Part shown: in pieces, positions 25,891-33,660 of the stretch
Layout of the letters: each line of letters starts with the position of its first letter
Numbering within the stretch: position 1 is the stretch's first letter
Source: CAZISM01 sp964541895
GTDB lineage: Bacteria > Zhuqueibacterota > Zhuqueibacteria > Residuimicrobiales > Residuimicrobiaceae
Reading direction: 5' to 3'
DNA length: 64,000 nt
Assembly (NCBI GenBank): GCA_964541895.1
Contig: CAZISM010000003.1
Span: 1 to 64,000, forward strand
Position numbers and translations under genes: made by a program
Notes under the pieces: generated by a model
Told to the model about the DNA's origin: nothing
Databases searched by the model: none
Seen by the model: only the letters and a program-made list of their open reading frames with translations

Positions 25891-27450
25891 ATGAAAAAAA
25901 GCGTTTTCTGTCTGCTGCTCGCTGTTGCCTGGCTGTGGGCCCGGCCGGCCTCTGTGCACGTGCCGCTCGATTACTGGGGATATAATTTTCTGGAACGGAT
26001 GGAAACGCGGGGGCTGATTGAGAGCTCGGCGCTGCGCGCTCGCCCCATTACGCGAGACCAGTTCGCCGAGTTGCTGCGAACCATCCCCGAACGTTCGGCC
26101 AAAATGAACAACCCGCTCAGCCGTGTCGAACAACGGCAGCTGGAACAGGTGCAGGGCGATTTTTATAACGAACTGAACCGCAGCTTTTTTGCCTCCTCAC
26201 CGGAAAGGCATCTGCTCTCCTGGCAGGAAAACAAAAGCGGCCTTTATCTGGATCTGTACGGCAAAGAGTCGATCATATCCAACCGTGGCGGCCAGTATCA
26301 ACCGGAGCAACTGCTGTCGGAAACCGCCGTCGGCGGTATTTTGCGCGGCACCTTGAATCAGAGCATCGGTTTTTATCTGGATGCGCGCAATGCCCTGACG
26401 CGAGGCGGCGAGGTGCCTGAGGAGGAAAATTTTGATCCGTCCAAAGGCTCACCGACCGTCATCTCCGGATCCAATGTGTTTCAGGATCGCGCGCTTGCTT
26501 ACTGGACCTGGCAGTCGTCTTGGCTGCAGCTGGCGCTGGGCAGAGATGAGTTCCAGTGGGGACCGGGCTGGCATGCAGGCCTCTCCATATCGGGCAATAT
26601 GCCAGCCACAGAGATGATCCGCCTCTCCAGCACCTTTAAGCGATTTCGATTCACCTACCTGCACGCGTTTCTGCGCAGCGGCCTGGGCGCCAAATATCTG
26701 GCCGGCCATCGCATCGATTATACATTAAAACCCGGCTTGTATATCGGCGCCACCGAAACCGTAATATACGGCAAACGCGATGTGGAATTTGCCTATCTCA
26801 ATCCCATCATGCCGTTTCATGTGGCACAACATCATCTCGGCGACAAGGACAACAAAACCATCAGCGTCGACCTGACCACTACGCTGCTGACCGGCAGCAA
26901 ATTCTATTTCGAATATTTCATCGACGACATGACCAGCTCGGAAAGTCTGACCCGCTACTATGGCAACAAATTCGCTTTTCTCGCCGGCGTGCAGTGGAGC
27001 AACCCGTTGCGGCTGCAAAACGTGGATATCCGGCTGGAACACAGCCATGTCGAGCCGTTCGTGTACAGCCACTGGGATTCGATCAACATCTATAGCAATT
27101 ACGATCAGCTCATCGGCCACTGGCTGGGGCCGAACGGGGAGTGTACGATCCTGCAAACCGATTGGCAGATCAGTCGCGATCTGCGCCTCGAATGCAGTCT
27201 GGAGCAGCAGCGCAAAGGCGACGGCGCCGCCGACACCCGTTCCAAACCGGAATCCGGAACGATCAAACATTTTCTCAGCGGTGTGGTGGAAAAGAAACGC
27301 CTGGCCGGCCTGAAAGTCGTCGATCAGATCCGCCGCGATGTCTTTGTATCGCTGCACTATACCTATGCCGATGTGCGCAACACCGGCCATCAGCCCGGCC
27401 GGACGACGTTTAATCACCTCGCCCGGTTTGAATTGTATGTGAACTATTGA
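25891..27450 (+). CDS. Wzi-like capsule-assembly outer-membrane protein
   Basis: A 519-aa exported protein with a signal peptide (to about residue 20) and a mature region rich in alternating, aromatic-ending strands, as expected of an outer-membrane beta-barrel. The opening of the mature part (PLDYWGYNFLERMETRGLI) and the segment GRDEFQWGPGWHAGLSIS are typical of the Wzi family, whose E. coli member anchors capsular polysaccharide to the cell surface. Within this cluster it likely binds or exports the finished surface glycan. The family call rests on motif recognition, not alignment. Confidence 0.8.
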   Translation: MKKSVFCLLLAVAWLWARPASVHVPLDYWGYNFLERMETRGLIESSALRARPITRDQFAELLRTIPERSAKMNNPLSRVEQRQLEQVQGDFYNELNRSFFASSPERHLLSWQENKSGLYLDLYGKESIISNRGGQYQPEQLLSETAVGGILRGTLNQSIGFYLDARNALTRGGEVPEEENFDPSKGSPTVISGSNVFQDRALAYWTWQSSWLQLALGRDEFQWGPGWHAGLSISGNMPATEMIRLSSTFKRFRFTYLHAFLRSGLGAKYLAGHRIDYTLKPGLYIGATETVIYGKRDVEFAYLNPIMPFHVAQHHLGDKDNKTISVDLTTTLLTGSKFYFEYFIDDMTSSESLTRYYGNKFAFLAGVQWSNPLRLQNVDIRLEHSHVEPFVYSHWDSINIYSNYDQLIGHWLGPNGECTILQTDWQISRDLRLECSLEQQRKGDGAADTRSKPESGTIKHFLSGVVEKKRLAGLKVVDQIRRDVFVSLHYTYADVRNTGHQPGRTTFNHLARFELYVNY

Positions 27451-27474
27451 TGTCGCCACGAACGACCTGCAGCC

Positions 27475-28423
27475 ATGTTGACCGCCCTCTTTTATATCTT
27501 ATTTTTGCTGACGGTTCTGTACGCGCTGAGCATGATGTTTTTTGCGATCGGCCTCACCCGTCTGGGCGAGGCAACGAACAGCGACACCCCTTCGGTGTCG
27601 GTCGTGATCGCGGCGCGCAATGAAGAGGACAACATCGCGCCTCTGCTGGCTGCATTGGCCGAACAGGATTATCCTCGGGAAAAATTTGAAATTGTTTTGG
27701 TGGATGACGCCTCTACCGACGCCACCGCACGGCGCATCAACGAGGCCGTCGCAACTCATCAGGGCCTGACTGTTCATCACCTCACGGTGCGTAACCGCAG
27801 CGAAGCGCTGTCGCCAAAAAAAAATGCATTGGCGCAAGGCATCCGCCACGCCCGCGGCGAGATCCTGCTGCTCACCGATGCCGACTGTCGGCCCGGCAAA
27901 CGTTGGCTCTCGGCCATGGTGCGCCATTTCGATAAAGAGGTTGGCCTGGTCATCGGTTTTTCACCCTATGAGCTGCCGGCGCTGCGCGGCCTTGGCGCCC
28001 GTTTGCTGGCGATCGATGCCCTTGCACTGGCGGCGCTTTCGGCCGGCAGCAGCGGCTGGGGCCGACCGGCCACCTGTTCCGGTCGAAACCTGGCCTATCG
28101 AAAAAGTGTCTATGAACAGGTGGGCGGATTCAACGATATTCGCCGCTTTCNNNNNNNNNNNNNNNNNNNNNNNNNNNNNNNNNNNNNNNNNNNNNNNNNN
28201 NNNNNNNNNNNNNNNNNNNNNNNNNNNNNNNNNNNNNNNNNNNNNNNNNNTCAAGGCGGCGGCCGAACTGGTTTTAATGTTCCTCTTTGCGAAAAAAATA
28301 AATCGGCTGCACTATTTAGCCGTCTGGCCGGTGGCGGTGCTGTTGCATGTACCCTATGTGGTGACCTTTGGTTTGTTGGGGCCGTTTACGAAATACAGCT
28401 GGAAAGGTTCGAAACCGTCATGA
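27475..28423 (+). CDS. Membrane GT2 glycosyltransferase, interrupted by assembly gap (GT2-C)
   Basis: The first 225 residues are before the gap: N-terminal helix, VVIAARNEEDNIAPLL, DDASTD, LTDADC and the start of the next conserved segment. The last 57 residues follow the gap in another frame relative to the N count and end in two hydrophobic helices (...TKYSWKGSKPS). The frame mismatch shows that the 100 N do not reflect the true length. By comparison with its neighbours about 100 residues (around 300 bases) are missing, including the SGDD and QxxRW region. The stop codon overlaps the ATG of the next gene (ATGA). Confidence 0.85.
28151..28250. other. Assembly gap (100 N)
   Basis: A run of exactly 100 unknown bases inside GT2-C. 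The reading frames on the two sides do not match across 100 bases, so the length is a placeholder. Confidence 0.95.
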
Positions 28424-29577
28424 TCACCATCCTGGCGCATCTCACGCTCTTCCTGGCCATCGCCTATGGCGCCATCATTTTGCTGTTCGTCATCAGCCTG
28501 TGCTTTCCGCACCATCCCCGATCGCTGTCGCAACCACCGGTGTCGGTCGTCATCGCCGCCCGCAACGAAGAGGAAAACATCGGCGCCCTGCTGCAGGATC
28601 TGGCGGCTCAGGATTACCCGGTCGACCGCTATGAAGTGATCATCGCCAACGACAACTCTACGGATGCCACCGCCGCCATCGTCGCCGGCTATAGCGCTCA
28701 CTATCCGTTCATCAAATTGATCAATATCACCGCCACGCCCGTTGATTTCAGTCCGAAAAAATATGCGCTGCAGTGTGCGGTCGACCGCGCCAACGGCGAC
28801 ATCATTCTGGCTACAGACGCCGACTGCCGGGTTGGGCCGCGCTGGATCAGCACCATGACCGCCTACATGGACGAGGACACCGGTTTTGTCATCGGTTTTT
28901 CCCAGTTCGGCCGGCGCGGGCAAGCGCAGCCATTTGTGCAGCGTTTTCAGGCGTTCGATTTCGTCACCCTCATGGGCGTTGCCGCCGCCGCCACCCATTT
29001 GCGCCTGCCCATGGCCGCCTCTGGACAAAACCTGGGCTATCGTAAAGCCGCCTTTGTGGCGGTAAACGGCTATCATCCGGTCAAACGGCGCCTTTCCGGC
29101 GACGACGTCTTGCTGATGCAAATGATCCGGAAGCATACCAGGTACCGCATTGTCTACGCTTCGCACCCGGATGCTCATGCCGTTTCGGCGCCGCAGCCCA
29201 CGTGGGGCAGCTTTATCAACCAGCGCAATCGCTGGGCATCCAACGGCGGCTATCAGGTCCGCTTGAACCTGACGTTTTTCGCCTATCTGATTTTGACTTT
29301 TTCGTTCAACGTGCTCTTGTTGCTGGGCCTACCCTGGGCCCTTTACGTTCATCAACATACTTTGCTCTTTGCCTGGTGTCTGGCCGGCAAGGCCTGCAGC
29401 GAAGGGGCGATTGCGATCGCCGCAGCACGTTTCTTTCACCGTGAGGATCTGCTTAAATACTTTCCCGGCTGGTTTGCATTGCAGATACCGTATGTCGTAC
29501 TGGTGGGCGTGCTGGGTTCGATGGGATTGTTCCGCTGGAAGGGCCGCACGGGCGGTACCAGAGTAAAAAAACAGTAA
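28420..29577 (+). CDS. Membrane GT2 glycosyltransferase (GT2-D)
   Basis: A 385-aa paralogue of GT2-B and GT2-C. N-terminal transmembrane helix, then VSVVIAARNEEENIGALLQ, NDNSTD (an Asn in place of the first Asp of the usual DDxSTD), ATDADC, SGDDVLL and QRNRWAS, then two or three C-terminal helices. All catalytic motifs are present. It begins with an ATGA overlap on GT2-C. An open frame spans the N gap upstream, but that is chance read-through of unknown bases. A 107-base gap follows with nothing recognised. Confidence 0.9.
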   Translation: MITILAHLTLFLAIAYGAIILLFVISLCFPHHPRSLSQPPVSVVIAARNEEENIGALLQDLAAQDYPVDRYEVIIANDNSTDATAAIVAGYSAHYPFIKLINITATPVDFSPKKYALQCAVDRANGDIILATDADCRVGPRWISTMTAYMDEDTGFVIGFSQFGRRGQAQPFVQRFQAFDFVTLMGVAAAATHLRLPMAASGQNLGYRKAAFVAVNGYHPVKRRLSGDDVLLMQMIRKHTRYRIVYASHPDAHAVSAPQPTWGSFINQRNRWASNGGYQVRLNLTFFAYLILTFSFNVLLLLGLPWALYVHQHTLLFAWCLAGKACSEGAIAIAAARFFHREDLLKYFPGWFALQIPYVVLVGVLGSMGLFRWKGRTGGTRVKKQ

Positions 29578-29684
29578 AGCCGGTCGCGAAACCACGGTAT
29601 ACCTGGAAATCAGATTCACCTCCGCTCACGTGTTTCGTGTTTCATTGCTGCTGAGACCGGACTCTTAATAACAGGCTACAGGTC

Positions 29685-30743
29685 ATGCTTCGTTCGATAC
29701 CCAAATTGGTCCGAAATGCCGCCGTGCGCCGGCCGTTTAATTCCAGCACCGAAATACGCCTGACCTGGCACTGCACGCAGCGATGCCGGCAGTGCCGTGT
29801 CTATGAGCGGAACTCGCAACCGGTGATGATGTCGCTGGCACAATTCCGCATCCTGGCGGAACGGCTGCGTTCTTACGGCGCCTATCTTGGCTTTATTTCC
29901 GGCGGCGAAGCCCTGTTGGTGCCGCATGTGCAGGACATTCTGCTGGAAGCGAAAAAAACCTTTACCATCGCCACCACCCTGGTCACCGGTCTGTACCATC
30001 GCCGCGAAGTGGTTCGCGAAACGGCCGCCGTTTGTCTCGCCAATGACATCAACATACAGACCTCCTTTGACGGCCTGGCGGAAACCGGCGACTTTTTGCG
30101 TGGCGTCCACCATTTCAGCGATACCCTGCTCGATCACATGGCCATGATCAGCGAAATGCGCGGCTCCTCGCGGTCGTTGCTGTATGCCAATATCGTCCTC
30201 AACAACCATAACCTGGAGCAGGTGCCGGAACTGATCCGGCGCGTGCGCGGACTGGGATGGCGCGCCACCATCGGGCTTTATCACCATTTGACCGAGACCA
30301 CCCGCAGCGATGACGACCTCGCGATCGTGACCGATGAACGGCTGGACCGCCTGCTGGCGTTTCTGGATCACAACCCGGACATTCTTAACCTCAACTCCTT
30401 CATCCGCGGCATCGGTCCCTTTCTAAAATCCGGCACCACCACCGCCTGCCCCTTTGTCGCCAGCCGCGTGGCCATGACCAGAACCACGATTATGGAAAAC
30501 GGCGACGTCCACCTCTGCTGGGGTGGGCCCATCGGTAATATTTTTGCCCAATCGCTCTCTGATATTTTTTCCAGCCAGGCCTATCACGATCGTTTGCAGG
30601 AGTATGCCGCCTGTTCCGGATGCTGGACCACCTGTTATACCCAGCGTTACCTGCTGGTCAGGCCCCGCTCTTTATCCGAGTTCGTGGATAACGGCAAAAA
30701 GATGATCCGCTTGCGACGATACACGCAACAGGAGAGCCGATGA
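29685..30743 (+). CDS. Radical SAM protein with C-terminal cysteine cluster (rSAM-B)
   Basis: A 352-aa radical SAM protein. CX3CX2C is CTQRCRQC (about residues 30-37) after EIRLTWH. GFISGGEALLVP is the GGE motif that contacts SAM. The C-terminal part has ACPFVASRVAM, GDVHLCWGGPIGN and a closing CSGCWTTC, which fits an auxiliary-cluster (SPASM-like) domain. It differs clearly from rSAM-A and rSAM-C, so a third copy of one enzyme is unlikely. Its stop overlaps the start of the DUF3108 gene by four bases. Substrate unknown. Confidence 0.83.
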   Translation: MLRSIPKLVRNAAVRRPFNSSTEIRLTWHCTQRCRQCRVYERNSQPVMMSLAQFRILAERLRSYGAYLGFISGGEALLVPHVQDILLEAKKTFTIATTLVTGLYHRREVVRETAAVCLANDINIQTSFDGLAETGDFLRGVHHFSDTLLDHMAMISEMRGSSRSLLYANIVLNNHNLEQVPELIRRVRGLGWRATIGLYHHLTETTRSDDDLAIVTDERLDRLLAFLDHNPDILNLNSFIRGIGPFLKSGTTTACPFVASRVAMTRTTIMENGDVHLCWGGPIGNIFAQSLSDIFSSQAYHDRLQEYAACSGCWTTCYTQRYLLVRPRSLSEFVDNGKKMIRLRRYTQQESR

Positions 30744-31510
30744 GATTTCTGCTGCTCCTGTTTCTCAGTGCGCTCTCCTATGCCGGCGAACCAGCCGGTT
30801 ATGTTCTGTCCGGCAGCGGCATCGCAGAATTTGCCGGTGAGCAGTTGCGCTTTTCGCTGCACAGCCGCGGCGTGACCGCCGCAGAGGCTCACATGGTCTG
30901 TTCGCTGGTTGCGCCCGACCGTCTGCGCATCTCGGCGAACATTGAAACGTCGTTCCTGATCAATCTGTTCTTCCCGATCCACAACAGCTATGATACCTGT
31001 CTGGATCGTGACAGCGGCCGCGTGCTGCAGGTCAGCAACATCATTAAGCAAAAGAACATCAGTCACCATCTCACCGTTCGCTATGACCGCAACCTGGAAC
31101 AGGCCGTTGCCTCCAACGGCGAACAATGGCCGGCGCCGGCCGAGAGCCTGACGATGTTTGCCATGCTCTATCAGCTCAGAGGTCTGCCGGTGGCGGCCGG
31201 GGATACGGTCTCTTGTCTGCTGGATGCGGAAAGCCAACTGTGCCGCATCAGCGGCGTATTGAGCGACGGCAGCGCTGTGGACGGGCCGTTCAGCGAATTG
31301 CCGGTTCGCGAAGTGCTGCTGCGGTTCGAACCTCAACGAGGCGATATACGCACCTGGAAAACCGACCTGCTGACCAATCGTATCGGCCGTCCCAAAATGC
31401 AGATGCTGGTCCGCCTCGGCCCCCGGCCCGAAAGCCTGCCGCTCTTTATTCAAGTGGGCGAAGGCAAAGGCAGCGTTATCATGAAACTGCGCTCACGGAA
31501 AAGGAGCTGA
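30740..31510 (+). CDS. DUF3108 family exported protein
   Basis: A 256-aa protein with a signal peptide (MRFLLLLFLSALSYAGE), so periplasmic. The mature region matches the DUF3108 family pattern: a beta-rich N-part, FLINLFFPIHNSYDTCLDRDSG (first 20 residues or fewer matter: IHNSYDTCLDRDSG), then a basic-aromatic strand HHLTVRYDRN and a C-terminal segment ending in LGPRPESLPLFIQV. Function is not known; the domain is common in Gram-negative envelopes, sometimes next to lipid or glycan genes. AGGAGAGCCG precedes its ATG, which overlaps rSAM-B. It is two bases from GT2-E. Confidence 0.75.
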   Translation: MRFLLLLFLSALSYAGEPAGYVLSGSGIAEFAGEQLRFSLHSRGVTAAEAHMVCSLVAPDRLRISANIETSFLINLFFPIHNSYDTCLDRDSGRVLQVSNIIKQKNISHHLTVRYDRNLEQAVASNGEQWPAPAESLTMFAMLYQLRGLPVAAGDTVSCLLDAESQLCRISGVLSDGSAVDGPFSELPVREVLLRFEPQRGDIRTWKTDLLTNRIGRPKMQMLVRLGPRPESLPLFIQVGEGKGSVIMKLRSRKRS

Positions 31511-31512
31511 GG

Positions 31513-32613
31513 ATGACCGCCGTTGTCACCCTCATCCTGGCCGGATGTTACAGCCTGCTGGCCCTGCTCTGTTTCCGGATTCTGCACCGACCCTGGCCCA
31601 AACGCAACGCTGTGAACAAGCCGACGATCTCTATCGTCGTCGCCTGCCGGAACGAAGCGGAAAATTTGCCCGCCTGTCTGGCCTCTTTGGCCGGATTGAC
31701 CTGGCCGCACGATCGACTGCAAATCATTCTGGTCGATGATGCTTCACGCGACCATTCGGCTGCGCTGCTGCACGAATTTGCCGGCCGCCACAGTCACGCC
31801 AGGGTCATCGAACTGGCCCGGGATAAAAAAGCACTGCCCGGCAAAGCCGGCGCGGTTCTGGAAGGGGTGGCCGGCAGCAGCGGAGAATTCATTTTTCTCA
31901 CAGACGCGGACTGCACTGTGCCGTCAACGTGGATAGAAACGCACCTGGCCTATTTTCATGACAACGTCGGCCTCGTGGGCGGCTTTACCCTGCTCGACGG
32001 CCGCGGCTGGCTGGCGCAGGTACAGTCGCTGGATTGGCTTTTTCTGCTCAGCGTGGCTTCAGCCGCAAGCCGTATCGGCCGGCCTCTCAGCTGGATGGGC
32101 AACAATCTGGCCTTTCGCAAAAGCCTCTATGACACCCTGGGAGGGTATCGCAGCCTGGGACCCAGCCTGGTGGAAGATTTCAGCCTGATCAACGCCGTGG
32201 CAAAGCAAACGCAGTGGCGCATCATCCTGCACAATGACAGCGCGGCTGTGGTGCACAGCCGGCCGGAAAAAAACATGCGCAGCCTCTATGAACAGCGCAA
32301 ACGGTGGGCGCTGGGCGTTCGGCCGGTTCACCCGCTGGGCAAATGGCTGATTCTCCTCAGCGGCTGCAGCCGTCTCGCCATCCTTGCCGCCGCGTTTTAT
32401 TCCTGGCCCGTCGCACTGGGCTCTCTGCTGACGATTCTGCTGGCAGACACCTTGATTCTCAGCTACAATATGCAGAGACTGCAACGCCACGAACTGCTGC
32501 CGCATATCCCGGGATTTGAAGGGTACTTTTATTTGTTGGTTCTGGTAATGCCCCTGGCTTTTGTGCTGGATCGCACCATTATTTGGAAAGAGGAGCGATA
32601 CCCCGCCTCATGA
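31513..32613 (+). CDS. Membrane GT2 glycosyltransferase (GT2-E)
   Basis: A 366-aa GT2 with an N-terminal transmembrane helix and two or three C-terminal helices. Motifs: VVACRNEAENLP, DDASRD, LTDADC, LVEDFSLI (the ED variant of the catalytic segment, instead of GDD) and QRKRWALG. ATG at 31513 is right behind AAGGAG (31501-31506). The longer frame that extends back to 31126 lies inside the DUF3108 gene and is rejected. It is the most divergent of the five GT2 in its third motif, which suggests a different acceptor. Confidence 0.9.
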   Translation: MTAVVTLILAGCYSLLALLCFRILHRPWPKRNAVNKPTISIVVACRNEAENLPACLASLAGLTWPHDRLQIILVDDASRDHSAALLHEFAGRHSHARVIELARDKKALPGKAGAVLEGVAGSSGEFIFLTDADCTVPSTWIETHLAYFHDNVGLVGGFTLLDGRGWLAQVQSLDWLFLLSVASAASRIGRPLSWMGNNLAFRKSLYDTLGGYRSLGPSLVEDFSLINAVAKQTQWRIILHNDSAAVVHSRPEKNMRSLYEQRKRWALGVRPVHPLGKWLILLSGCSRLAILAAAFYSWPVALGSLLTILLADTLILSYNMQRLQRHELLPHIPGFEGYFYLLVLVMPLAFVLDRTIIWKEERYPAS

Positions 32614-32655
32614 TCCGGCCGTCTCTCTATATGACGTAACGTTGTCGAGTCTATC

Positions 32656-33660
32656 ATGTCCTGGTTACCGCCGCTGCTGTTACATTACTATATCACCGAA
32701 CGGTGCAACTGCCGTTGTCGCTTTTGTGACATCTGGCAGACGCCGCACAGCACCGATGCCCAACCGGCAGAGGTGGCGACGAACGTCGCCGCGGCGCGCA
32801 AACTGGGCATCCGCTTTGTAGATTTCACCGGCGGCGAACCGCTGTTGCACCCGCAGCTGCCGGAGCTGCTGCACGGTGCGCGTCGTGCTGGACTGCACAC
32901 CACCCTGACCACGAACGCACTGCTCTACCGGCAACGCGCGCACGAGCTGCGCGGTCGGGTGTCATTTCTCCATTTCTCGCTGGACGGCGCCACGGCATCG
33001 GTTCATGACCGCTGGCGCGGCCGCACGGTGTTCGCGGAGGTAATGGCCGCTATAGAGCTGGCCCTTCAGCTCGGTGAAAAGCCGGATATTACCTATACCG
33101 TCACAGACGAAAACGTCGATCAACTTGAACCGCTCGCTCGCTTCGCCCGTTCACAAAAAATGATTTTAATCGTCAACCCTGTTTTCGGCCATCAGACAGA
33201 GCTGTTGCTGTCGGCAGAGTCCATGACCTATATCGAATCCTTTAAGCGAACGCCCTATGTGTACGTCAACACCGCCGTGCATCGGTTACGGCGTCAGGGC
33301 GGCAACCACGTCGCAGCCCCTCGCTGTCGCGTCATGGACAGCGTGATCGTGCTTTCGCCGCAAAATGAATGGGTGGCACCCTGCTACCATTTTGCCAGGG
33401 AAAAACGGCCGGTGACCGATCTGATGGCCATGCGGCACAGCGACTGGTTTGAGACAGCGCGCCGCCATCAGGGCCGCTGGCCAGAGTGCGAAGGCTGCAC
33501 CTTGAACTGCTATTTCGATCCCTCGTTCACCTATGCGTTTGATCGCTTGTTTCTCGCCAGCCTGTCGGCTAAAATCAGATACGGCTGGTATAAATATGTG
33601 CGGCCGTCGCAGACAGGCTCTTTCAAAGCAACCGTGCCGGCAAACGTGGAACCGTTATGA
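32656..33660 (+). CDS. Radical SAM/SPASM-type protein (rSAM-C)
   Basis: A 334-aa radical SAM enzyme. The cluster motif is CNCRCRFC (about residues 16-23), a CX3CX2C with one extra cysteine. VDFTGGEPLLHP gives the GGEP motif. In the C-terminus, PRCRVMD, WVAPCYHF and CEGCTLNCYF can hold an auxiliary cluster. It looks closest to the MoaA/PqqE-like branch. Its stop overlaps the PHP gene by four bases (ATGA). Substrate unknown; cluster context points to a sugar, lipid or small-molecule head group. Confidence 0.85.
   Translation: MSWLPPLLLHYYITERCNCRCRFCDIWQTPHSTDAQPAEVATNVAAARKLGIRFVDFTGGEPLLHPQLPELLHGARRAGLHTTLTTNALLYRQRAHELRGRVSFLHFSLDGATASVHDRWRGRTVFAEVMAAIELALQLGEKPDITYTVTDENVDQLEPLARFARSQKMILIVNPVFGHQTELLLSAESMTYIESFKRTPYVYVNTAVHRLRRQGGNHVAAPRCRVMDSVIVLSPQNEWVAPCYHFAREKRPVTDLMAMRHSDWFETARRHQGRWPECEGCTLNCYFDPSFTYAFDRLFLASLSAKIRYGWYKYVRPSQTGSFKATVPANVEPL

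Noticed and set aside
27475..29577. A single 700-codon GT2 fusion across the N gap
   Set aside because: The frame through the N run is artificial; the downstream half has its own ATG with an ATGA overlap and the first protein's C-terminus continues in another frame.
31126..31512. N-terminal extension of GT2-E
   Set aside because: It overlaps the DUF3108 gene in another frame; ATG at 31513 has a good ribosome binding site.
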